Counted from the stretch's first letter, positions 1 to 7,286 are shown. The stretch is DNA of 11,913 bases from Bacillota bacterium (GCA_021799325.1 JAJZAS010000020.1:1-11913); one strand, 5' to 3'. Translations and numbers: made by a program. Notes: a model not told the origin generated them from the sequence alone.

Positions 1-1
1 T

Positions 2-508
2 CGCGAAGACCTTTATTATCGGTTGAATGTGGTGCCGCTTTTTATTCCTCCACTTCGACTGCGTATCGATGATATTCCGTTATTAGCGCAGCATTTACTT
101 CGAAAATTGGAGCAAAAGTTGGGAAAGACGGGGTATTCCATTCAGCCTCAGGTTTATACGCATTTAGCGTCTTATCCTTGGCCGGGCAATGTCAGGCAAC
201 TTGAAAACACACTGGAGCATGTGATCAATATGGTCCCAAACCATTGCGAGCTGACTGTGGAACACTTCTCCGAGTGGCTTTTTGATCAAACACAATCTGT
301 CCCCATTCGCGTCACGAAAGAAGCGCGTCATCTTCACATTAACATCCCCATCGAGGATAGGTGGCCAACGTTAAAAGAGATCGTTTCCAAAACAGAAGCA
401 GCGGTGATTGAAGAAGTGATGCGAGAACACCCTTCATCCCGAAAAGCAGGCAACGTGCTTGGTGTTTCCAACACCACCATCCTGAACAAGAGGCACCTGT
501 TACCGTGA
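2..508 (+). CDS. Sigma-54-dependent transcriptional activator, C-terminal part (5' end outside window)
   Basis: The reading frame is open from the window edge, so the N-terminal sensor and the Walker A/B part of the AAA+ domain are missing. The visible 168 residues begin with REDLYYRLNV, the sequence after the sensor I region of sigma-54 activators. A sensor II signature, YPWPGNVRQLEN, follows at about residues 52-63. A linker then leads to a C-terminal helix-turn-helix (SSRKAGNVLGVSNTTILNK) of the TyrR/PrpR-like Fis type. Such proteins hydrolyse ATP to remodel RNA polymerase-sigma54 closed complexes. The next gene, tnaA, lies 139 bp downstream on the same strand behind a -24/-12 promoter, so it is the likely target, and the inducer may be an aromatic amino acid (inference). 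The protein ends only a few residues after the HTH recognition helix, slightly shorter than many relatives. Family assignment is firm; ligand and target are inferred. Confidence 0.93.
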   Translation, partial: REDLYYRLNVVPLFIPPLRLRIDDIPLLAQHLLRKLEQKLGKTGYSIQPQVYTHLASYPWPGNVRQLENTLEHVINMVPNHCELTVEHFSEWLFDQTQSVPIRVTKEARHLHINIPIEDRWPTLKEIVSKTEAAVIEEVMREHPSSRKAGNVLGVSNTTILNKRHLLP

Positions 509-530
509 TCAATATTTTTATCAGTGGTTA
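501..530. promoter_or_regulatory. Candidate upstream activator site (imperfect inverted repeat)
   Basis: An imperfect inverted repeat, ACC-g-TGAT then 10 nt then ATCA-gt-GGT, spans the stop codon of the activator gene. Its centre lies about 80 bp upstream of the -24 element of the tnaA promoter, a normal distance for sigma-54 enhancer sites. The arms are short and contain an unpaired base, so chance is a real alternative. It could also be a weak hairpin at the end of the activator transcript. Confidence 0.25.
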
Positions 531-591
531 ATTTTATTGACAATTTTTCTACTCACCTAGATACAAACCGTCCACTAAAAGGGTCTGGAGT

Positions 592-607
592 TGGCATAAA
601 AATTGCA
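592..607 (+). promoter_or_regulatory. Sigma-54 (-24/-12) promoter of tnaA
   Basis: The sequence TTGGCATAAAAATTGCA (591-607) has the invariant GG at 593-594 and GC at 605-606, separated by exactly 10 nt, and matches the consensus TGGCAC-N5-TTGCA at all but one position. Transcription should start near 617-618, giving a leader of about 30 nt that holds the GGAGG at 635-639 and the GTG start at 648. The gene immediately upstream encodes a sigma-54 activator, which independently supports the call. Confidence 0.88.
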
Positions 608-647
608 TCACCTTATGATGACATCTCATCATTTGGAGGCGATTCTA

Positions 648-2027
648 GTGACCATCCCAGCAGAACCTTTTCGCATCAAAATGGTCGAACCCATACGTTT
701 AATCCCCCGCGAAGAACGGGAAATAGCGCTAAAAAAAGCGGGATATAATCCATTTATGTTGAAATCCGAAGACGTCTATATCGATCTTCTGACAGATAGT
801 GGCACCGGGGCCATGAGTGATCGACAATGGGCGGCCATGATGCTTGGCGACGAAGCCTACGCCGGAAGTCGTTCATTTTACCGGTTAAAATCAGCGGTAG
901 AAGAAATCTTTGGCTACGAATATGTCATCCCCACCCACCAGGGAAGAGGCGCAGAGCAGGTCCTATTTCCCCATCTCATCCAAAAAGGGCAGTACGTACT
1001 TGGCAACATGCACTTTGACACCACCATGGCACACATCGAAATGAATGGGGGTATACCGGTCAACCTAGTGGTAGAAGAGGCTTTTGACACCTCGCTCGAC
1101 ATCCCATTCAAGGGAAACTTTGATATCGCTCGTCTGCAATCTTTTATTGAAGAACACGGCAGAGAGAACATCGCCTTTATCCTCGTTACGATTACCTGCA
1201 ATTCGGCAGGCGGCCAGCCTGTATCGCTCAAAAACATTCAGGATGTCCGGGAAATTGCAGACCATTATCATCTGCCGCTTTTGCTCGATGCAGCCAGATT
1301 TGCGGAAAACGCTTATTTCATCAAAACCAGAGAACCAGAATATAAAGATACTTCTATTAAAGAGATAGTCCGAAAAGTATTCTCTCTGGCAGACGCTTTT
1401 ACCATGAGCGCAAAAAAAGACGCCATTGTGAACATGGGCGGAATGATTGGCATTCGCAATGACAGGTCTCTCTTTCAGTCCGCAAGCAGTTCCTGTGTGC
1501 CATATGAGGGGTTCATCACGTATGGTGGGTTGTCAGGTCGCGATATTGAGGCGCTTGCGGCGGGACTGTATGATGGCATTCAGTTTGAGTATCTAGAGAG
1601 CCGAATTGGGCAAGTACAATACCTTGGGGAACGCTTGCGGGACAAAGGAATACCCATTCAGTGGCCGGTAGGTGGTCACGCCGTATTTGTCGACGCCAAA
1701 AAATTTCTCCCCCACATCCCGGCTGAACAATTCCCCGCGCAGGCGCTCTGCAACGAATTGTATCTGGAGGCTGGCATTCGCGCTGTAGAGGTGGGGTCAC
1801 TGCTGCTCGGACGGGATCCACAAACGGGCAAGCAAAAAACGGCGGATGCAGAATTCACAAGACTGACCATCCCACGCCGCGTCTACACCAATCGGCATAT
1901 GGATGTCGTCGTCGAGGCGCTTGCCTCGATCTGGGAGCGGAGAGATCAGATTAGAGGCGTGGAATTTGTCTATGAGCCAGAGGTGCTCCGCCATTTCTTA
2001 TGTCAACTTAAGCCGATCGACAACTGA
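648..2027 (+). CDS. tnaA: Tryptophanase (PLP-dependent L-tryptophan indole-lyase)
   Basis: Predicted to cleave L-tryptophan into indole, pyruvate and ammonia in the cytosol (459 aa; beta-eliminating lyase, aspartate aminotransferase fold). With the GTG at 648 as residue 1, numbering coincides with Citrobacter tyrosine phenol-lyase: Tyr71 (GDEAYAGS), Arg100 (QGRG), Asn185, Asp214, Arg217 and the PLP lysine Lys257 in TMSAKKD. Tryptophanase is preferred over tyrosine phenol-lyase because residue 124 is Asp (HFDTT; Thr in the lyase), the C-terminus has LRHF at 447-450 (His where the lyase has Phe448), and VEVGSLLLGRDPQTGKQ resembles TnaA. The GTG has GGAGG 8 nt upstream; an in-frame TTG at 603 lies inside the -12 promoter element and cannot be the start. 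No tryptophan permease gene (tnaB) or TnaC leader is adjacent. The gene converges on the diguanylate cyclase gene with 18 bp between stop codons. Confidence 0.95.
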   Translation: MTIPAEPFRIKMVEPIRLIPREEREIALKKAGYNPFMLKSEDVYIDLLTDSGTGAMSDRQWAAMMLGDEAYAGSRSFYRLKSAVEEIFGYEYVIPTHQGRGAEQVLFPHLIQKGQYVLGNMHFDTTMAHIEMNGGIPVNLVVEEAFDTSLDIPFKGNFDIARLQSFIEEHGRENIAFILVTITCNSAGGQPVSLKNIQDVREIADHYHLPLLLDAARFAENAYFIKTREPEYKDTSIKEIVRKVFSLADAFTMSAKKDAIVNMGGMIGIRNDRSLFQSASSSCVPYEGFITYGGLSGRDIEALAAGLYDGIQFEYLESRIGQVQYLGERLRDKGIPIQWPVGGHAVFVDAKKFLPHIPAEQFPAQALCNELYLEAGIRAVEVGSLLLGRDPQTGKQKTADAEFTRLTIPRRVYTNRHMDVVVEALASIWERRDQIRGVEFVYEPEVLRHFLCQLKPIDN

Positions 2028-2045
2028 TGCTGGTAGTCGTCATGC

Positions 2046-3653
2046 TCAGGATCCGGTCACTCTGTTTTTCCCGTCCTTCTTGGATTGGTATAGCGCTTGA
2101 TCAGCACGGGTATATAGGTTTTCAAGGCTTTCATGTTCTAGTATTTCCGCGACTCCCACGCTAATCGTCACATGGCCGATGGGATCGATTTCCGTGTGTT
2201 CGACCCGTTGCCGGATCTTTTCCGCTGCATTCATGGCTTGTTCAAGATGGGTTTGAGGCAAGAGGACCATGAACTCTTCGCCTCCCCACCTGGCCATGAT
2301 GTCTGATTTGCGAAGCACTCTTTTAATTTGTGTGATCGTCTTCACCAGCACTTTATCCCCATAATGATGCCCATAGGTATCGTTGATGTGCTTAAAGTTG
2401 TCCAAATCAAACATGATGATGCTAAACGTTTGCCTGTATCTCGCATGTCGTTCCCACTCATTTGTCACAATCTCCTGGAATTTTCTTCTATTGTAGATGC
2501 GCGTCAGGGAATCAATGGATGCCAGCCGATGAAGTTTATTCTCAAGGTTCTTCCTATCCGTAATTTCTAGCGCCACGCCGATTCCTGTGCGCTCACCCTT
2601 ATACATCACAGAACTCGAACTGATATGAACCCAACTGTAATTTCCGGATTTTTTCAGGAACCGTATTTCATATTCGAGCGATTGATGAAATCCTTGAAAA
2701 CGCGAATTGATGATCTGCCCCACGTGTGGAGCGTCACTGGGGTGTACGAGATCAATCGGCTTCATCTCCAACAATTCCTCACGGGAGTACCCAGAGATTT
2801 GACAGAGCGCATCGTTGACATAAGTAAAATTCTCCTGATACATATAGATTCCCGCCATCGTCAATTCAGAAATCGTCCGGAACATTTCTTCGCTTTCACG
2901 TAGTTTCGATTCAAATTCTTTTCTTTCCGTAATGTCGATAAAAGCGGTGATCGCCGCTTTCTCCCCTTCATATTCAATGGTAGAGATGCGATGGAGAGAA
3001 TCATAAGCAGTGCCGTCTTTACGATAGAGAGTCAATATGTACTCAGCATAGTCAAGTTCGCCAAGTGAACGTCTGAATAGCGCAGCTTTCAACATCGATT
3101 CTGAATTTTTGTCAATAAAATCGAAGATCGGTCTCCCAATCAATTCTTCGGGAGAAAAGCCAGTGACAGACTCAATGGATGGTGTAATAAAGCGGATGAT
3201 TCCTCTGAAATCAAAAACCGCAATCCCACCCCGCAAGTTTTCTGACGCAATTTGAAATAACTTTTCGCTTTCCTTCAATTTTCTATCGAGGTACTTCCGA
3301 TCGGTTATATCCATTAGGGCTACGATAGTTACCACCTGACCCTGATAAGAGACAGAGTTGGCGGTCATTTGTACCCACTTGACCTGTCCACTTTTCGTAT
3401 ACACCATGGTTTCATCCGTGTGGTGGCTCCCAGGTAAAGAAATAGTCGATTCAAAGCGTTTTTTTGCCACTTCACGCACGCGATCAGGGAGAATATCACA
3501 GGCATCACGCATGGCGAAAAGCTCGTCCTTGGAGTATCCCAAAAATTCACAAAATGCATCATTCACAAAAAGGTATTTTTCCTTTATGACTGCCATCGGA
3601 ACAGGTGAATGATGAACGATCATCCCCATCATGTCCGTATCGGGATCACTCAT
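2046..3653 (-). CDS. PAS-PAS-PAS-GGDEF diguanylate cyclase
   Basis: Predicted to make c-di-GMP from two GTP. The 535-residue protein has three PAS domains (roughly 5-125, 134-250 and 257-370), the second and third followed by PAC-like ends (DITERKEF, EITDRKNL), and a GGDEF domain from about 376 to the end. The active-site motif is GGEEF (457-461), an accepted active variant. An inhibitory-site RxxD (RKSD, 448-451) lies exactly five residues before it, so product feedback inhibition is expected. No membrane segment or signal peptide is visible, so the PAS domains probably sense a cytoplasmic cue such as redox state, a ligand or a gas; no cofactor can be assigned. The ATG at 3653 is chosen because GGAGG (complement of 3661-3665) lies 7 nt upstream. 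An in-frame ATG at 3677 has no such site and would sit at the predicted transcription start. Confidence 0.92.
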   Translation of the reverse strand: MSDPDTDMMGMIVHHSPVPMAVIKEKYLFVNDAFCEFLGYSKDELFAMRDACDILPDRVREVAKKRFESTISLPGSHHTDETMVYTKSGQVKWVQMTANSVSYQGQVVTIVALMDITDRKYLDRKLKESEKLFQIASENLRGGIAVFDFRGIIRFITPSIESVTGFSPEELIGRPIFDFIDKNSESMLKAALFRRSLGELDYAEYILTLYRKDGTAYDSLHRISTIEYEGEKAAITAFIDITERKEFESKLRESEEMFRTISELTMAGIYMYQENFTYVNDALCQISGYSREELLEMKPIDLVHPSDAPHVGQIINSRFQGFHQSLEYEIRFLKKSGNYSWVHISSSSVMYKGERTGIGVALEITDRKNLENKLHRLASIDSLTRIYNRRKFQEIVTNEWERHARYRQTFSIIMFDLDNFKHINDTYGHHYGDKVLVKTITQIKRVLRKSDIMARWGGEEFMVLLPQTHLEQAMNAAEKIRQRVEHTEIDPIGHVTISVGVAEILEHESLENLYTRADQALYQSKKDGKNRVTGS

Positions 3654-3685
3654 CTCAGAACCTCCAAGCATAAACATTGCATGTT

Positions 3686-3696
3686 ATTATATTATA
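3686..3696 (-). promoter_or_regulatory. Probable -10 region of the diguanylate cyclase gene
   Basis: On the minus strand two overlapping TATAAT hexamers (complement of 3686-3691 and 3691-3696) lie in an AT-rich stretch. Transcription would begin near 3680, about 26 nt before the ATG at 3653. No good -35 hexamer was found; the best, GTGAAA, is spaced 15 nt from the distal hexamer and 20 nt from the proximal one. This is a moderate call. Confidence 0.4.
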
Positions 3697-3733
3697 TATC
3701 AAAATAACCCTTTTCACCGTTATATCTTGTAAA

Positions 3734-3760
3734 AGAAGAAGACCGGAATGGTCTTCTTCT
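3734..3760 (-). terminator. Rho-independent terminator of the small minus-strand gene
   Basis: A perfect 11-bp stem, AGAAGAAGACC with GGTCTTCTTCT, encloses a 5-nt loop. Read on the minus strand it begins 21 nt after the stop codon of the gene at 3781-4110 and runs into a short T-rich tail. On the plus strand no T tract follows. It separates the small gene from the diguanylate cyclase gene downstream, which therefore has its own promoter. Confidence 0.8.
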
Positions 3761-3780
3761 CTATTAGTTACATCATATGA

Positions 3781-4110
3781 TCAGTGATTTTCCGCAGCGG
3801 TGAGTACGCCTCTTGATTGCGCGGTTGAGGCTTCTGTTTCATCATAGTCTTCTTGCTCAATGATGACAGGACTGTACAGGATGGGAATGTTGAGCACCCA
3901 GATTTCTTTATTTGTATAAAGATCCTGGTCTGTATCACTTTCTTGATTGCCTTTTTTCACATCCACATCGGTGATGTTAGCTGTATTGCCCACGTTTACC
4001 ACAGGATCCCCCCCTTTATTTGAAGAAAATTGACTTGATGCGACACGAAATGCCGATTCCATCAGTCCCAGCACTTCATCTTTCCTAAGGTGATGGTTCT
4101 TACGAGCCAC
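3781..4110 (-). CDS. Small acidic protein of unknown function with one PIxxSP motif
   Basis: I do not recognise this 109-residue protein. It has a basic N-terminus with a probable helix (residues 9-28), a glycine/asparagine-rich middle (VVNVGNTANITDVDV, 37-51), an acidic linker, the hydrophobic segment EIWVLNIPILYSPVII (69-84) and an acidic tail. That segment recurs in the divergent neighbour at 4279-4668, so the two products are probably related or act together. No signal peptide, membrane helix or known catalytic motif is seen. The GTG at 4110 is chosen because AAAGGAG lies 8 nt upstream; another in-frame GTG at 4119 overlaps that ribosome binding site. A hairpin terminator follows the stop. 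A spore-layer or other structural role is possible but is only a guess. That it is a real gene is supported by its ribosome binding site, terminator and motif sharing. Confidence 0.72.
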   Translation of the reverse strand: MARKNHHLRKDEVLGLMESAFRVASSQFSSNKGGDPVVNVGNTANITDVDVKKGNQESDTDQDLYTNKEIWVLNIPILYSPVIIEQEDYDETEASTAQSRGVLTAAENH

Positions 4111-4236
4111 TTTATTCACTCCTTTCGCTCTGAACTGCTCTATATAATGCGCGAAGGAAGCTTGTGGTAAGGGACGAACGCGGTAACAGGCATTGAAATC
4201 CGCTCATTGACAAGAGACATTCATCCATTCCATTTC

Positions 4237-4248
4237 TGTCTATAGACA
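4237..4248. promoter_or_regulatory. 12-bp perfect palindrome, candidate operator
   Basis: TGTCTATAGACA is a perfect palindrome in the 168-bp region between the two divergent small genes, 30 bp before the ATG at 4279. Overlapping it is CATATTGT (4247-4254), which fits the loose -10 pattern CATAnnnT of mother-cell sporulation sigma factors, but no matching -35 was found. A regulator site is possible. Nothing else in the intergenic region (4111-4278) stands out apart from the ribosome binding sites and a weak AT-rich TATATAAT near 4140. Confidence 0.25.
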
Positions 4249-4278
4249 TATTGTGATAACGAAAAGGAGGTATTTGAT

Positions 4279-4668
4279 ATGCATAAGAAAGTCCGGCATA
4301 AAGTGAGCAGCAATCCTGCGATCTTTCAACGAGTCGTCTACACAGACAATGCACTACCTGATGTCTCGAAAACGAATTGGTCAGAGGATCAAATCCGTTT
4401 TGTGAGGACGTCTGCAGTCACACTCAATCAGGAAACAGAGCACGTTCTGGACATCATTGCTGACTCGTTGAGGGCAAAACTAGCGAACATCACCTCGGAG
4501 GATCCCTCAGGCAAAAAGCATGTCAAAATAGAGGTATACATGCCGATCATGTGCAGCCCTTTCTGTATAGAAAACGAAAATGGGGACGAGCAAATCATCC
4601 ACATCAATGCGCCCATCCAATTTAGTCCCGTGCGGATTACGAGCATCGACGACGAACCAGTGGAATAA
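4279..4668 (+). CDS. Small protein of unknown function with two PIxxSP motifs
   Basis: I do not recognise this 129-residue protein. The N-terminus is basic (MHKKVRHK). A predicted helix covers about 51-69 (ETEHVLDIIADSLRAKLAN). The C-terminal half holds two related segments, VKIEVYMPIMCSPFCI (82-97) and QIIHINAPIQFSPVRI (105-120), joined by an acidic linker, and the tail is acidic. The segments match EIWVLNIPILYSPVII in the divergent gene at 3781-4110; the shared pattern is a hydrophobic strand, then P-I-x-x-S-P, then alternating hydrophobics. Two cysteines (92 and 96) flank the SP of the first copy. GGAGG at 4266-4270 lies 8 nt before the ATG, and a strong terminator follows. It may be a beta-rich structural or ligand-binding module acting with its neighbour (inference); no enzymatic motif is seen. 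Confidence 0.78.
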   Translation: MHKKVRHKVSSNPAIFQRVVYTDNALPDVSKTNWSEDQIRFVRTSAVTLNQETEHVLDIIADSLRAKLANITSEDPSGKKHVKIEVYMPIMCSPFCIENENGDEQIIHINAPIQFSPVRITSIDDEPVE

Positions 4669-4701
4669 ACTACTTCCATTCAGACACTCTTTTGTTAAAT
4701 T

Positions 4702-4729
4702 CCTCGAGAATTCGAGGTTTTTTTATTTT
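4702..4729 (+). terminator. Rho-independent terminator after the plus-strand small gene
   Basis: A 6-bp stem, CCTCGA with TCGAGG, and a 4-nt loop are followed by seven T residues and then a further T run. It starts 33 nt after the stop codon at 4668 and isolates that gene from the downstream GGDEF-EAL gene. Confidence 0.85.
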
Positions 4730-4796
4730 TTACTACGATAAATGTCGATTCTCACCATTCAATGTTCGGAAAAAAGATATACAATAGGAGACATAC

Positions 4797-7286
4797 GTGA
4801 CATTTTATATTTTCATTTTTATATTAGGACGTGATCTGTACATGGCTACCTCATGGGCTGATGCATTATTTGAGAACCAAATGGTGGGTGTGATCCAGAC
4901 CATTAACCGCACGATCGTTAAGGTAAACAACGTATTTACCAATTTATTCGATTACAGTGAAAAGGAAATCATCAATCAAAACACCTCGATTCTTTACAAC
5001 AGCTACGATGATTTTCAGAAGTACGGAAACCAAATCTACCAGGCACTTGACCTGCCAATCCCCGTGACCATCCCGGAGGTTATGTGGAAAACCAGAACCG
5101 GTGAGCAAAAATGGGTGCAATTGATCGGACATTTTATCGATAAGAATGATAACAATGTCATCTGGCTCGTCATTGATATCAATAACAGAAAAGAGCTGGA
5201 AACCCACCTGGAAATGGCGCTCGCAGAGCACCATGCCATCCTCAATAACGCAATTACAGGTATCGTATACATAAAAGATCGAAAAATACTTGAATTCAAC
5301 AAAACATTTGCAGAAATATTCGGCTTTGAAAGAGACGAGTTGTTGCACCAGGATGTTCGCCTCCTCTTTGTCAACGACGATGATTACAATCAGGTCGGTA
5401 AAAAAGCCTATCCCATCATCGACGAACTGGGGAGCTACGCTAGCGAACAGCGGTTCCAAAAAAAGGACGGCACCGTTTTCTGGGTTTTCTATGGCGCAAA
5501 AGCCATCGTTCCAAACCGGTCTTCCGAAGGAACCATCTGGGTGGTCAATGACATTTCTGAACGAAAGAAAGCAGAGGCACTCCTCATTGCAGAGCGCAAC
5601 AAGGCAAATGTCACCCTGTCATCCATCGGCGATGCGGTGATCACTACGGACACCTTAGGCATCGTAGAATACATGAATCCAGTAGCAGCATCTATGGTAG
5701 GACTGACACTTGAACAAGCAGTTGGCAAGCCACTTTATGAGGTATTTCGCATCGTCAATGAAAAAACGAACATTCCTGTCGCGAGCCCAGTGGACAGAGT
5801 GTTGCGTGAAGGAATTGTCGTGGGTCTGGCCAACCACACCCTATTACTCTCTCACGATGGCAGTTCCTATGCCATTGAAGATTCCGCTGCACCGATTGTT
5901 GACCATGACCAGCACATCATCGGTTGTGTGCTGGTTTTTCATGATGTCACCGAAAAAAGGCACTGGAATGACCAAATGGAATGGCAGGCCAATCACGATG
6001 TCCTCACTGGTCTTTCCAACAGGACAAGATTCATTGAACACCTGAATCATGCCATGAAAAACGCGGAAACAGATGGTTACAAACTGGCCATTGCGCTGCT
6101 TGATCTGGATAATTTCAAGATTATCAATGATCATTATGGACATGCCTTGGGTGATCAACTATTGATTCAAGTCGCCAATCGATTAATAGCTTCTGTATCC
6201 GAACAAGACCTGATTGCTCGACTGGGAGGCGATGAATTCGTCTTGTTGCTGAATCACATCGATTCATTTCAAGATGCGTTTGAACGCCTTGAGCACATGA
6301 AGCAACAATTGTTGGAACCCTTCTGGATACAGGGCATTTCACTCACGGTCAATGCGAGCATGGGAACTACTTTTTTCCCCGATGATTCTGGCGATTCGGA
6401 TACGCTCCTCCGTCACATTGATCAGGCCATGTACACCGCCAAGCAACTGGGGAGAAATCGCATATACGTGTACGACCTCTTGCAGGAAGAAGCGAGAAAC
6501 ATTCGCTATCAACAGTTATTTCGCCTACGCAGCGCACTACAAAATGAGGAATTCACGTTATATTACCAGCCAAAAGTCAACCTCTTGCGTAAAACGCTGG
6601 TGGGTCTCGAAGCGTTGATCCGCTGGAACCATCCAGAAAAAGGACTCGTGATGCCGGGTGAATTTTTGCCTGTCATCGCGGATGATCCCTTTATGCTTGA
6701 CTTGGGACGCTGGGTCATGGAAACTGCGCTAAAACAGATTGCCAGTTGGAACCAATTACATCTGACCACCAAAGTCAGCATCAACATTCCCGCACAGCAG
6801 TTGCTGCACGATGACTTCATTAGCGATGTGGAGTTCATGTTAACCGAGTATCCAACGGTTGCACCGCATCAATTGGAAATGGAAATTCTGGAAACAGACG
6901 CGTTAAAAGACGTGGACAAGGTACAGTCCGTCATCTTGCATTTGCAAAAGAAAGGCATCCGTTTCTCCCTTGACGACTTTGGCACCGGGTATTCCTCGCT
7001 CGCTTACATGAAGCATCTGCCAGTAGACATTCTGAAAATTGACCGATCTTTTATTGTCGACATGTTGGAGGATGAACAGGAGTTAGCAATTGTGCAAGGC
7101 ATCATTGGGATGGCCAAGGTCTTTCGTAAGGATCTGATCGCAGAAGGGATAGAAAATGATTCGCAAAGTGCCGCGCTGATCGCGCTTGGTTGTGAAAATG
7201 GTCAGGGCTACTGGATTGGCAGGCCAATGCCTGCAGATAAAGTGAGGGATTGGGTCGATCACTTTCAATCCTCTGTCAAATCATAA
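4797..7286 (+). CDS. PAS-PAS-PAS-GGDEF-EAL c-di-GMP turnover protein
   Basis: This 829-residue protein has three PAS domains (roughly 20-135, 148-260 and 270-390), a GGDEF domain (about 395-555) and a C-terminal EAL domain (about 570-820). The cyclase motif GGDEF is intact at 477-481, but the inhibitory RxxD five residues before it reads SEQD, so feedback inhibition is probably lost. The EAL domain keeps its phosphodiesterase motifs: EALIRW (605-610), the Asn in SINIP, EILE, DDFGTG (726-731), LKID, AEGIE and GQGYWIGRP. It should hydrolyse c-di-GMP to pGpG, with the GGDEF half either active or serving as a GTP sensor. The GTG at 4797 has GGAG 6 nt upstream; an ATG at 4842, just before the first PAS domain, is an alternative that would remove a short hydrophobic N-terminus. 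No transmembrane segment is convincing. Confidence 0.93.
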   Translation: MTFYIFIFILGRDLYMATSWADALFENQMVGVIQTINRTIVKVNNVFTNLFDYSEKEIINQNTSILYNSYDDFQKYGNQIYQALDLPIPVTIPEVMWKTRTGEQKWVQLIGHFIDKNDNNVIWLVIDINNRKELETHLEMALAEHHAILNNAITGIVYIKDRKILEFNKTFAEIFGFERDELLHQDVRLLFVNDDDYNQVGKKAYPIIDELGSYASEQRFQKKDGTVFWVFYGAKAIVPNRSSEGTIWVVNDISERKKAEALLIAERNKANVTLSSIGDAVITTDTLGIVEYMNPVAASMVGLTLEQAVGKPLYEVFRIVNEKTNIPVASPVDRVLREGIVVGLANHTLLLSHDGSSYAIEDSAAPIVDHDQHIIGCVLVFHDVTEKRHWNDQMEWQANHDVLTGLSNRTRFIEHLNHAMKNAETDGYKLAIALLDLDNFKIINDHYGHALGDQLLIQVANRLIASVSEQDLIARLGGDEFVLLLNHIDSFQDAFERLEHMKQQLLEPFWIQGISLTVNASMGTTFFPDDSGDSDTLLRHIDQAMYTAKQLGRNRIYVYDLLQEEARNIRYQQLFRLRSALQNEEFTLYYQPKVNLLRKTLVGLEALIRWNHPEKGLVMPGEFLPVIADDPFMLDLGRWVMETALKQIASWNQLHLTTKVSINIPAQQLLHDDFISDVEFMLTEYPTVAPHQLEMEILETDALKDVDKVQSVILHLQKKGIRFSLDDFGTGYSSLAYMKHLPVDILKIDRSFIVDMLEDEQELAIVQGIIGMAKVFRKDLIAEGIENDSQSAALIALGCENGQGYWIGRPMPADKVRDWVDHFQSSVKS

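Noticed and set aside
603..647. Upstream TTG start adding 15 residues to tryptophanase
   Set aside because: The TTG forms part of the -12 promoter element and lies upstream of the expected transcription start; the GTG at 648 has a proper ribosome binding site and matches family numbering.
914..1271. Antisense open frames over tnaA and similar overlapping frames over the other large genes
   Set aside because: They lack ribosome binding sites and recognisable domains, and lie wholly inside well-supported genes; they are shadows of those reading frames.
648..2027. Tyrosine phenol-lyase instead of tryptophanase
   Set aside because: Asp at position 124 and His in LRHF near the C-terminus are tryptophanase-type; tyrosine phenol-lyase has Thr and Phe there.
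3654..3677. Longer start of the diguanylate cyclase at ATG 3677
   Set aside because: It has no ribosome binding site and would lie at the predicted transcription start; GGAGG sits inside this extension, 7 nt before the ATG at 3653.
3781..4110. GerPA/GerPF-type spore germination protein, suggested by VVNVGNTANIT
   Set aside because: Only the short VVNxG-like stretch resembles GerP proteins; the rest, including the length and the PIxxSP segment, does not fit that family.
4207..4246. Sigma-A promoter from TTGACA at 4207 with TATAGA at 4241
   Set aside because: The spacing is 28 nt, far outside the usable range.
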